In this document: positions 1 to 10,758 of the stretch, piece after piece
How the letters are laid out: every line of letters starts with the position of its first letter
Numbering within the stretch: position 1 is the first letter of the stretch
Assembly (NCBI RefSeq): GCF_000004195.4
Contig: NC_030679.2
Span: forward strand, 31,113,712-31,177,711
Direction of reading: 5' to 3'
Origin: Xenopus tropicalis
Taxonomy: Eukaryota; Chordata; Amphibia; Anura; Pipidae
Length of the DNA stretch: 64,000 nucleotides
The notes under the pieces: generated by a model
What the model saw: the letters and a program-made list of their open reading frames with translations, nothing else
The model's database searches: none
What the model was told of the DNA's origin: nothing
Translations under genes and position numbers: made by a program

Positions 1-210
1 CAGCAGGAAGTAAAATGGAGGCATTAATGGCGGGTGCCTAACTGCCACCCCTGTGATTGGGGGGTTCCTTGCCCTTTAAAGATGGCAGTAATACCAAAGC
101 TAAACTAACTGGTGAATCTATAATAAAGCTATGACACTTTCATTGGTTCAAGATCAAGAGACAAAAGAACGAGTGAAGCTGCTAGGGGAACAAAGTGGGT
201 AATAAACCGA

Positions 211-216
211 TTTATT
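211..216 (-). terminator. Probable poly(A) signal of hnrnpa0
   Basis: The minus strand reads AATAAA here, about 270 bases past the stop codon. Cleavage would be expected near positions 185-200. The hexamer is seen directly; its use is inferred. Confidence 0.5.
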
Positions 217-483
217 TAAAAAGTAAAAACAAAAAAGGGTACAGGGGGTACTGTTTGCTTGCAGCAGCCCAACAGGCTGGCCAAAAACAAAAAACCAGGG
301 TGGGTGTGGGAGAATACGGCTTCCGTAACTGCCATTGTCAGTTTCCCGCTCTAGATCTCAGGTTACAATAGTATAAAAACAATCAGAGCCCAAAACACAC
401 ATGAAAATATGAAAGAAGTTCGAGTTTATCGGTGTTTGTGTGGATTATTTCCATCTCTCACTGCGCCAAAGTTATTAAACCTT

Positions 484-1401
484 TCAGAAGGAGCCGCCGC
501 CATAGGAGCTGCCGACGCCATAACCTCCTCCTCCGCCGCCGCCGCTATAACCTCCGCGGTAGGGGCCTGACGTGTTGGGCCGGTTCCAGCTGCCGCTTCC
601 CGCTCCCTTCATGGGCCCGTACGAGGACTGGTGCTGGCTGTAGCTCCCGAAACTGTTGTAGCCATTGCCGTAGTCGCTCTGCTCGCCATAGCCGCCTCCG
701 TACGAGCCGTAGCCCTGGTTGCCGCCCCCATAGCCGCCGTAGCCCCCACCGAAAGCAGCTTTGCCGCCACTTCCAGGGATGCCATTGTAGTCCCGGGGCG
801 CTCCGCCGCCACCTCGGCCTCTCCCGCCCCTGCCGCCGCGGAAGGATCTATTGGAACCCTGGGAAAGTTCCTCCTTGGGCACGGCCTTCTTTACCTCGAC
901 GCGGTGCCCGTTGATGGAGTGGAACTTGACCACCGCGGCCTTGTCGGCGGAATCGTGGTTGGTAAAGTACACAAAGCCGAAGCCGCGTTTCTTGCCGGAC
1001 ACTTTATCGGCAATGATCTCCACTTTTTCCACGGCGCCAAACTGGGCGAAGTGTTCGAGCAAGTCACTCTCGCCGACGTCCTCTTTCAGGCCGCCAACAA
1101 AGAGCTTCTTCACTTTAGCGTGTGCCCCCGGCTTGGCGGAATCTTCCCTGGAGACGGCCCGCTTCAGCTCAACGTTGTTACCGTCAACCACGTGGGGCGA
1201 GGCCTCCACCGCCGCGTCGGCCTCCGCGGCACTCGAGTAGGTTACGAAACCGAAACATCGAGACCGCTTGGTCTGTGGGTTGATAACCACCACGCAGTCC
1301 GTCAGTTGACCGTAGGTCTCAAAATGCTGGCGTAGGCCCTCTTCGGTGGTCTGCACGTTAAGCCCCCCGATAAACAGTTTGCAGAGTTGCGTCGTATCCA
1401 T
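484..1401 (-). CDS. hnrnpa0: Heterogeneous nuclear ribonucleoprotein A0, intronless
   Basis: This is an RNA-binding protein of the hnRNP A/B family, which binds AU-rich elements in mRNAs and acts in the nucleus. The single exon encodes two RRMs. RRM1 has RNP2 LFIGGL at residues 9-14 and RNP1 RCFGFVTY at 48-55. RRM2 has RNP2 LFVGGL at 100-105 and RNP1 RGFGFVYF at 139-146. An RGG/Gly-Tyr-rich tail runs from about residue 185 to the end. The Ser in RAVSRED falls at residue 84, the position of the MAPKAPK2 site reported in human HNRNPA0. The frame is also open to an ATG at 1414-1416 (310 aa). I chose the ATG at 1399-1401 because it has G at -3 and +4, gives 305 aa as in the human protein, and aligns MDTTQLCK with the family N-terminus. 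The upstream ATG has a weak context. The lack of introns is normal for HNRNPA0. Other A/B hnRNPs are multi-exon and fit less well. Confidence 0.93.
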   Translation of the reverse strand: MDTTQLCKLFIGGLNVQTTEEGLRQHFETYGQLTDCVVVINPQTKRSRCFGFVTYSSAAEADAAVEASPHVVDGNNVELKRAVSREDSAKPGAHAKVKKLFVGGLKEDVGESDLLEHFAQFGAVEKVEIIADKVSGKKRGFGFVYFTNHDSADKAAVVKFHSINGHRVEVKKAVPKEELSQGSNRSFRGGRGGRGRGGGGAPRDYNGIPGSGGKAAFGGGYGGYGGGNQGYGSYGGGYGEQSDYGNGYNSFGSYSQHQSSYGPMKGAGSGSWNRPNTSGPYRGGYSGGGGGGGYGVGSSYGGGSF

Positions 1402-1700
1402 ATCGCCGGTACTCATTGAAACGCAAGCACAGATCGTCGCGCTCAGGCGCTCTCTCTCCGTTTTATCTGGTGGCGAAAGGAGGAGAGGGAAGTAGCAGCT
1501 GCTCTTCTTTCTTACGTCACAAAAGCCTTAAGACTCTTACGCTTCCGATTACGCGCACCGGAAATCGTAAGTGGAGGAGAGATGCCATTGGCTAGCCGCG
1601 AACTCGTGATGTCGTACGTCGTCCGAGCGTTAATTTCTTGTACGGGGAAAAAGCGGGACGCCGCTATTTTTCTGTTTGTAGGCGGAAATGTGTGTTGCGA
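1402..1700 (-). promoter_or_regulatory. CpG-rich promoter and 5' UTR region of hnrnpa0
   Basis: This stretch is rich in CpG compared with the AT-rich DNA beyond 1720. It holds a CRE-like TTACGTCA (1512-1519), an ETS-like CCGGAA (1558-1563) and a pyrimidine-rich stretch just upstream of the ATG. No TATA box is evident. It fits a housekeeping-type CpG-island promoter reading leftward. The transcription start cannot be fixed from sequence alone. Confidence 0.6.
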
Positions 1701-3056
1701 GACGAGCTATCTTGTAATTACATTTAATAACGCATGAACAGAAATAACTGGGCTACGCTGCCAATTTAATTAAGTAGTAAACGTGCAGTTGTACTTGCAT
1801 CGTGCCCCAAATGCGGCTAAGTAGACACTTTGTTGTAAGTGCATCTATAAATAGTATTTTGAGAAGGTTAACAGTGTTACACTCCACAAAACGGAGTAAA
1901 CTCAAATAAGAGGAAGAAATATTGGCGTTGAAATAACATCGCTTATACTAAAGTGCCCTGGTTTAAGCGATATTACTGCACATGCGCAAATGCTCTCCTG
2001 AAGCCGGTGAATGGCCACTGCACAGGCACATGGTCGTGATGCCATCACTCAGTGCTTATTGCACAATCCCTCACCGAAATCAGCAGAGAACCTGTAAAAC
2101 CCCAGGGGGAATTAGGCATGGTAACAGGAGACTTGGGGTGGGGGCCAAAACTGGGTAACTCCCAACAAAATCTGGTGAGTTGACGGCTATCCAATAGTAT
2201 TTTTTAAAGAAAATTAGATAGCCTTGTTTGCCCTCACATGCACATACGTGTGTGGCCAGTCTTGCTCATTGTGTGTGTGATGTAGGATCAAGGGACGCAC
2301 TGTCTGATCTATGGCACATGAATGTGCATAATGAGCAAGTTGTGCCACCTGCTTATATACATGCAGCGTTGGGCTGGGATGCCACCCCAGGAGCCCCTGC
2401 ACCCCCTGTGCACATATACCATATACTCAATGTACCATCATCAGGGGAGGGAGGTCAGCGGGAAGCCAGTACTTGCAGGCAGGGATTGGGTCTGAGTTGG
2501 CAGGGCCCACCCTCTATACACGCATGTGCCCTAACATGGCCTCCTCCTGGTATAGCAGGCCAGAGCATTCAATATGGGTCTTTTTGTCAGAAAAATATTA
2601 TCAACCAGAGTGCTGTTAGCCTGCACTTCCAGTGGGTGAAACCATAGGTGCCCTTTAACTTCAATTTGCTGGTGTTAAAGAACCCGGAACACAAAGGAAT
2701 CAAATTTGAACTGTAGTTTGTATATGTTGATCGAGAAATACACTTTTTTATTGTGCCAATTTGATTCACTCATGTTTAAGAATGTGCTTGTGGTGCACTT
2801 TTAAAGCATAGATCGATGGCCTAACAAACCTTTGCCACATGATTTAACATATAATATAATAGTTTCATCATCATTATTCTGCTCCAGACACCTGCCTTCT
2901 GGCTTCAGGAGCCTGGCCTGCCTATTGCTGCAATTTCCCCACTGTGCTGTGTCCTTACAGATGGATACATGGAAATATATTGTTTGGAACATACACCATT
3001 TGCGCTTGTGTGACAGTTTGTTATCTTCAGAACTTAAAAGAGCTCTGAAATGCAAG
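1701..3056. other. Intergenic DNA, no gene seen
   Basis: I see no exon with family similarity and no tRNA-like fold. A small inverted repeat (TTGCTCATT near 2262, AATGAGCAA near 2329) lies in a GT-rich patch. Open frames here are short and unsupported. Confidence 0.5.
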
Positions 3057-3059
3057 GGA

Positions 3060-3745
3060 GAGGGCCCTCTGTACAGTGAGGATAGATCTGGCTTGCACAA
3101 TGAACTAAATTGCTGCTTTTGTTTACCATTTGCAGTACTTTCACCTTCTATAGTGTTATCGATACTATGTTTTTATCATAGTGCAGTGTTTGTAGAGTTA
3201 ACCACAGCCTGCTTCTCCCAGACTTGTAAGGGGGTCACAAATAAAGCCCGCACCCATATTTAAGCTGTGCACCTCATATCAGAAATGCATTATTATTTTC
3301 AGTATTGTTACTAAACGTAAACATCCTGCGGGTTCACAAGGCAAACCTTTGCAGTTACTTTCACGCGCAAATGGACAATGGACAATATTCTGATGCATAA
3401 TAATGCATCAGAATATTGTCCATTAGTGCGTGAAAGTAACTGCAAAGGTTTGCCTTGTGAACCCGCAGGATGTTTACGTTTAGAACAATACTGAAAATAA
3501 TAATGCATTTCTGATACGAGGTGCACAGCTTAAATATGGGTGCGGGCTTTATTTGTGACCCCTTACAAGTCTGGGAGAAGCAGGCTGTGGTTAACTCTAC
3601 AAACACTGCACTATGATAAAAACATAGTATCGATAACACTATAGAAGGTGAAAGTACTGCAAATGGTAAACAAAAGCAGCAATTTAGTTCATTGGGACAG
3701 AAAGTGTGCAAGCCAGATCTATCCTCACTGTACAGAGGGTCCCAT
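3060..3745. repeat. Long near-perfect inverted repeat
   Basis: Two arms of about 310 bp are reverse complements with very few differences. The left arm is about 3065-3379 and the right arm about 3415-3740, meeting around a short centre (ATGCATAATAATGCAT). The right arm carries about 12 extra bases near 3695, and the left arm has a short local duplication (GGACAATGGACAAT) near the centre. It has no ORF of note; the frames in the two arms mirror each other. It may be a foldback transposon or a recent inverted duplication. I did not find a clear target duplication. Confidence 0.85.
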
Positions 3746-4683
3746 ATAACCCATAAGGCTGATACACTAGTGAAGCATGTGTGAGATATAACTGCAGCCT
3801 ATATTTTGTACAGATGTCGAGCAGTTGTCATTTCTGAAATGTCAATTTATGGAGACCTGAATGGGCTCGACAGTGACTGTGAGCCTTGTAAGTCTCTCTG
3901 CCACTGGCACAGCTATATGAATCAGTTTTGTGCACTAATATATCTATTGCATTTTGTAATGTAGGTGATTGATTTTCTGTGCCACACAGTTTACTAAGAT
4001 AAGCCAAAACATTCACCTCACTTGAGAGCTTGCATATAAAAATATATGTAAAAAAAAAAAGTTAATCTTGAAGCAGGTATCTCAGGCTAGTCAACCATCA
4101 TGCAGGGCCACCTGGTCAATTTTGACCCTGACTAAACAGACTGCACTGTGAAATACTAGCACATATTCACAGAGGTAACCATAAACTTTGCCACAAACCT
4201 TTACCAAGTGAAAAAGATCATTAATCCCTAGGCAAACTCAGCGATCCTTCCAAGAAGTTTATTTTTCTTTTACTATCTGTTTGGGTAAAACTAATGTTAG
4301 CCTGTAACCATGCTACAGGAATATAGTAGGAGTGAAGTTAAGGAGCAGTGATGGAAGTTGGATAACAGAATGATAAACAGAATAACAAAAGTAACAGCAG
4401 ACAAAAGCAGAGTAAGATGAGTGACTTTGTGGTTTGTTTCACAGAGTCTCTGACTTGCCTGACATCCCATCTAGAGACTGCACTGCTTTTTAGTACAAAT
4501 ATACAAAATATGTTGATGATTCCTAGATTCAGCCTTACCAGTGCCATAGAGGGCAGGCATTCAGAAAATTTAGCCAAAAGATTTCCACAGCCCAAAATGC
4601 AAAATGCTCAGAATTGCTTCTCGCTTATTTCAATGGCAATCTCACGGACATAGAATTGCATTTAGCAGTCAGAGGATTTGTCT
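3746..4683. other. Intergenic DNA, no gene seen
   Basis: This is AT-rich unique-looking sequence with one A run near 4051. No coding similarity, RNA gene or clear repeat boundary is visible. Confidence 0.4.
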
Positions 4684-5098
4684 ATAAAGGAGAAGGAAAG
4701 GCTAAGTCACTTGGCGGTGCTAAAATGTTAAGCACCCCCAAGTGACTTTAATCGCTTACCTGGTGCCCCTGTTAGGAGAAAACAGCACCAGCCCGGGGTA
4801 CCTGGAGCAATGCGCTTCCTCCTTCTGGCTTCGTTTCCCTGCGACTAACACAATAGGCGCATGCGCAGTAGAGTGAAAAGCCGACTTCTCTGTTAAAGTT
4901 CGGCTTTTCACTCTAATGTGCATGCGAGCGATACAGGAAGGAGGAATGAGGAAGCGCTTGCTGCAGGTACCCCAGGCTGGTGCTGTTCTCTCTGAACAGG
5001 GGCACCAGCCCGGGGTAAATGGTAAGCGATTCAAGTCACTTGGGGGTGCCTAACATTTTGGCATCCCCAAGTGACTTTTGCCTTTCCTTCTCCTTTAA
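4684..5098. mobile_element. Foldback MITE (AAGGAGAAGGAAAGG termini)
   Basis: The ends AAGGAGAAGGAAAGGCTAAG and its complement enclose further nested inverted segments. These include AAGTCACTTGG, CAGCACCAGCC and a GC-rich centre around GCGCATGCGCAGTAGAGTG. Related copies lie near 21340-21628, 43384-43540 and 59596-60240 in this window. Flanks read TATAA and TTAAGG, so the target duplication is ambiguous. It is non-autonomous, with no transposase frame. Confidence 0.75.
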
Positions 5099-5308
5099 GG
5101 AATCTTATAGACAAGGGTTTCTTTATGCATTTCCCTGCATTCTAATGCAACAAAAGCATCACTTAATAATGCAGCCTGTTCATTTCTATCAATGGTTCCT
5201 CTGTGCCACAGAACAGCACCAAATGCAGGTGGAAGCCAACTTGATACGTTCATAATTAATCAACTGAAGTATACACTGCTACATCAGGGCAGTCCATAAC
5301 AACTAGAG

Positions 5309-5603
5309 CAGTGATACCCAACCAGTGGCTCTGGGGCAACATTTTGCTCCCCAACCCCTTGGATGTTGTTCTCAGTGCCCCCAAACCAGGGAGTTGTTTT
5401 TGAATTCCTGACTTGGGGGCAAGTTTTGGTTGAATAAAACAAGATTTCCTACCAAATAAGCTGACAGTGTGCATAGAGGCTGCCTAATAGCCAATATTAG
5501 CCCTTATTTGGCTCCTCCATGAACTTTTATGATGCCTGTGTTGCTCTTCAAGTCTTTTTACGTTTGACTGTGGCTCACGTGTAAGAAAGGTTGGGGACCC
5601 CTA
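5309..5603. mobile_element. hAT-type MITE (CAGTGATCCCCAACC family)
   Basis: The left end is CAGTGATACCCAACC and the right end is GGTTGGGGACCCCTA. Flanking 8-mers AACTAGAG (5301-5308) and AACTAGGG (5604-5611) differ at one base, as expected for an aged 8-bp hAT target duplication. Sister copies occur at 7249-7492, 25708-25975 and 26872-27179. It lies just downstream of the clk4 stop codon and may overlap the transcript end. Confidence 0.85.
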
Positions 5604-5689
5604 AACTAGGGTATGTTTCTCTTATAATGCAAACCCAGCTGCTAACTAATGGAAATAGGACATAACACTGGAGAAAAAAAACACCAAAC

Positions 5690-6194
5690 AATCATTAATA
5701 AACAGAGGTTTCTTTTACTTAGTAATTAAAAATCAACACAGAGAGATGGTTTGTAAAAACATGATACAAACTGTTCTTTATACAATAGAATTCTTTTGCA
5801 TTTATAAACAATGCCATATAAGATTCAGCCGAATACTGAACAGGAATCATCCTTAATTTGCATATTCAAATTTGAAAACCATTAAACACATTACATCATG
5901 TGTTAAACAAAAAAAGTTGCATACAGTTGTCCAGAGCTCTAAAGTCACAAAACTTTGAGGGTACAGACTTGGCCTAACCCCAAGCAAATCTTGGATTCAG
6001 TGCATCCTGACTTACGACTGCACTTTTCCAGGCAGCTTTGATGCCATATTCACTAGAACACAGTGACCAAAAATATACAGAAAAAATGTACATATTTAAT
6101 TTACATAAAGGGTTTTTAAAATACATTAACTTGACAAGATTAATACAAAATAAATACATAGTAATCCTTCCATTTAAAGCCTTAAGCTTTTAGC
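5690..6194 (-). other. Probable clk4 3' UTR
   Basis: AT-rich sequence directly after the clk4 stop with no recognised repeat until the hAT MITE at 5603. An ATTAAA variant signal can be read on the minus strand near 6093, but no canonical AATAAA stands out, so the transcript end is not resolved. Confidence 0.4.
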
Positions 6195-6329
6195 TTAAAA
6201 TTGTACTACAAAAAACGGATGTTTCAATGCTTCTTCCAGCGTTATTCTTTTAGCGGGGTCGTACTCCAACATTCTTTGGATAAGATCAAATAGCTGATGA
6301 TGATCCTTGTTATCAGAAACTATGTATTC
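6195..6329 (-). CDS. clk4: clk4 last coding exon and stop
   Basis: 135 nt including the stop. It encodes a C-lobe end with [20 protein letters not shown], then [12 protein letters not shown] and TAA. The DPAKRIT and HPFF motifs match the kinase domain end. The C-terminus is short, as in other CLKs. Confidence 0.92.
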   Translation of the reverse strand, partial: EYIVSDNKDHHQLFDLIQRMLEYDPAKRITLEEALKHPFFVVQF

Positions 6330-9300
6330 CTAGTGGACAAAAATAATACATTAAAAACAAGTTGACATACAGTTACATGATCAATATTTATAGTACAGGT
6401 ATGGGATCCCTTATCCGGAAACCTGTTAACCAGAAAGCGCCAAATTACGGAAAGCCTGTATCCCATAGATTCAATTTTATTCAAATAATTCAGAATTTTA
6501 AAACAGATTACCTTGTAATTGATCCCAACTAAGATATAAATAAATTATTGGATGCAAAAAAATCCTATTGGGTTTAATTAATGTTTTATTAATTTTTAAG
6601 TAGACTTAAGGTATGGAGATCCAAATTACGGAAAGACCCCTTATCCGGAATACCCGTGGTCCAGAGCATTCTGGATAATGGGTCCTATACCTGTATCAGC
6701 AACATTTCCTTTATATCAAATGCTGAGCTGGTATAAACACATCTTAAAGGAACAGTAACACCAAAAAAAGAAAGTGTATGAAAGTAACTAAAATATAATG
6801 TGCTGCTGCCCTGCACTGGTAAAAGTTGTGTGTTTACTTCAGAAAGTCTACTATAATTTATATAAATAAGCTGCTATGTAGCCATGGGGGCAGCCATTCA
6901 AAGGAGAAAAGGCACAGGCACATAGCAGATAACAGATAAGTTCTGTAGAATACAATAGTGTTCTATCTGTTATCTGCTATTGTATTCTACAGAACTTATC
7001 TGTTATCTGCTATGTAACCTGTGCCTTTTCTCCAGCTTGAATGGCTGTCCCCATGGCTACACAGCAGTTTATTATATAAATTATAGTAGTGTTACTGTAG
7101 CAAACACACCAGTTTTACCAGTGCAATGCAACAGTGCATTATATTTTTATTACTTTAAAGCTCTTTCATTTTTTGGTGTTACTGTTCCTTTAAAAGGACT
7201 TTACTTCTAATGCAATGTATTTAATAATTATTAAACCATACTGTGGATCAGTGATCCCCAACCAGTGGCTCGGGGGCAACATATTGCTCCCCAACCCCTT
7301 GGATGTTGCTCCCCGTGGTGCTTATGTTTGAATTTCTGGTAAGTTTTAGTCGCATAAAATAGCGCCAGTCCACATAGGGGCTATTATAGCTCTTATTGGC
7401 ACCATCAGGAACCATTTCCATGCTAGTGTTGCTCCCTAACACTTTTTCCATTAAAATGTGGCTCACAGGTATAAAAGGTTGGGGAATCCCTGCTGTAGAT
7501 CATAAACATGAATACCTATTTTTTTTTTATAAAAAAAACTTTGTTCTGTGAGATATATGTAAGAATGTTGCTATCAAGAAATCTATTTGTAGATGTATAC
7601 TGGAGAAAATATATATTTATTGTTCACTTTTTAGTGTTATGGCTTTATTATGCATAATGGAAAGGCACTTAGAATTACATCATCATTAATTATATAGAAT
7701 TTTTTTTTATTTCTAAACACAGAATAGAAATACAAATAATGAAAAAATAAATAAAATAGACAGCTGTAAACCAACTTAAATTGCTCCCCTCTACCAAATA
7801 CCAAAAGATGCATAATATTAATAAAATAATAATGACTAGTGATGAGTGAATCTGTCACGTTTTGTAGAAAATTTGCAAAACACCAAAAATCTGCAAAATG
7901 CATTGACGTCAATGAGCATTTTTTCACAGCGACTTATTCAATACTTTTGACTTGAGTCTATTTTAAGCACTTTTGCAATTTACATACATAATTGTTTTTT
8001 CAAGATTTGAAGATCTAAATTGGATATATGTACGGTTAACATGAATTTGTTTTGTTACAACTGCACCACCTGCTGGTCACTGATCTTGGTGAGGAACTTG
8101 TCAGGAGAAAGAAAGAGGTGGTTTGATGTTCTTCTGGTTAGGAAAAACATTAGAAACATCACATAACTTTTCTTGCGTCTTTCCTTACCATATTTTCAGG
8201 ACTGACAACACACACAGCGCTACACCAAGCAGAGTGACTGCAGTAGTAAGTGCAACAGAGACATGCATCAGGCCTGAACATGTAGCACCAGAAATATGAA
8301 ACACCCTGTGTCTCAACCCTTTCTCCTTGTAGATTGTAAGCTCTTTTGGGCAGGGCTCTCTTCACCTCCTGTATCAGTTATTGATTGCTTTATATGTTAC
8401 TCTGTATGTCCAATGTATGTAACCCACTTATTGTACAGCGCTGCGGAATATGTTGGCGCTTTATAAATAAATGTTAATGTAATGTAAAGCCAGTTTAATT
8501 CTTTTCCTTTTTGCTACATACAAATATAAAAAATTCAGTTTGCAATAATTCAATATATTCTCACTTGTAGGTAAATTATTCAAAAGCAACATTTTAAACT
8601 AGACTTGGTGAACTTCTTCATTTACCCTGTAAACCCCCTCCAGAATCACGAGAGGAAGCACAAGTAATACTAATATATGGACAGACAGCATCTATCTGTA
8701 TAACATGTATATGCAACGAAATAGTTGAGTGCTGCACAGATCATTATGTTAATAAGTCATGGATAAGAATTATTGTGGAAACTGAAGTAAATCATTTATC
8801 TTTTCCACCTAGTTTCAAATAAAGGTTGTTAATAGCACAATTTGCAGTTATAGTATTGTTGACTTGCTGCAAGCTTCTTTCCTACTGTGTTCTAGAAGAC
8901 ACAGAGCAACTAGTAGCAGCTAGTTGCTCTGTGTCTTCTAGAACACAGTAGGAAAGAAGCTTTTTCACAGCTACAGCTATTGTCATAGACAATACTGAGA
9001 ATTGCCTCTGCTAAAACACACAGAGACAGTTATCAGTAAATGATTAGCATTGTCTATTTTAGTAGCCATGACAAGTAGCTGCTACTAGTAGCTCTGTGTG
9101 TCTTCACCCAAACAAGCAGCTAGAAGGAGGTGTGCCACCCCTAAATACAATTGAAACTATAGTTTTTATCATAGTGTAGCCAGAGAGAAAGCATGGAACT
9201 AAACTTTGCATAGGAATTCCCCCTGTACTATAAGGGCTCTGGTACACGGGGAGATTAGTCGCCCGCGGCAAAACTCCCTGCTCGCGGGCGACTAATCTCC

Positions 9301-10708
9301 CCGAGTTGCCTTCCCCCTGCCATCCCACCGGCGAACATGTAAGTCGCCGGTGGGATGGCAGGGGGAAGGCAACTCTCAGCATGCCATGAGCTAGCAAGTT
9401 TTCAGTTTCACAGGAAACAAATGAAAGCACAGTGCATGTTATTTTGTTTGTAGGCAAAATGCAATATATAATCATATGACCCTGCCTATAAAAGTATGGT
9501 TAAGATGTGTAAATACAAGCACTATATAGTACATTTTCAGGCCCCTGTCCATTATGGCATTTTTGGATAGTTACCTTCAATGGCTTACAACGCTTCTTAA
9601 CATATCGGCCAGCAGAACTATGTTCATCCCAATCCAGCCGATCAAGATAAAAATACTTGTGTTTCCTGTGCAAAGAAAATGCAAAAAGTTTTCAACAATT
9701 GTCAATTGGAATGGTGTAACTTTTCTATTTTAATGCAAACTGTTGAAACAAAGGAGCTGGCTCTTAAATACCCCACGGGCAGCACTGCAGAGTCTATGTC
9801 TTTTTTAATTTTTGTTTAAAGGCAAATATAATATAGAGTTCTTTTCTGAGCGCCCTTGCAATTAACTTTTCTCTTTTGTTTCCATATTAGCAGTTTTACA
9901 CCGGTAATAGCATACAATTGCAAAAGGTGTGTTGTGCCCTGTTCCTCTGCCTGGCAACTCAGAATACCAGATGCTTCAATATTAATGCATGAAACATCTC
10001 TTAATACTGCTCAGATTTATCAGATTATATCAGAGTGGTCATGAGAGTTGTTTTTGGTTACAATTTCCATTTAAGTCACTTACATCTGTTTTATTACCCT
10101 CTCTTTTTTATTGTCTGATTAGTTAGCAATTAAGTTCTTGCACAAACTAAAAAAAAAAAAAAATAGCTTTACATGTATAGGTCTTACAGAACTTTCATAT
10201 ATCTCACCTAGTTTTCTTAATCATATGGAGTGGTAAAGGTCCCAGTATTCGTTCCATCATTGCTAAATGTTCTTTGCTGTCATGAGTCTACATAAAAGGA
10301 ATAGGAAAAAAAAAATGTATGATTGATATCCCCACCTTACCATAAAAGCAGCAATTATATTATCATATAAAATCACATGGCAACAGAACTCCAAGGGCAT
10401 GCTCAGCTTCATGTTAAATTTTGTTTTCAGGTAAAACCCATACGCTGTCAATACACTTACCTGGAACACAGTTAATCCAAGGTAGTATTCAATTAAAATA
10501 CAACCTATGCTCCATACATCACAAGGCTGGGACCAACCTAATTCTGGAGAAGCAGAACAATTAGAGTTAATGGATATAACTTTTATGTTTAACAAAGATA
10601 TACACAGCTCCCTTAAATTGTGTTTATGCATGCTATGAAGCCAATTAGGGATTATACAGAAATACAACCCCATTAAGTCAATGCTATTTCCCATCAAAGT
10701 ATGTGTAC

Positions 10709-10758
<50 letters not shown>

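Noticed and set aside
631..1335. 234-codon frame on the plus strand opposite hnrnpa0
   Set aside because: It is the complement of the RRM coding sequence, where GC-rich codon third positions remove stops.
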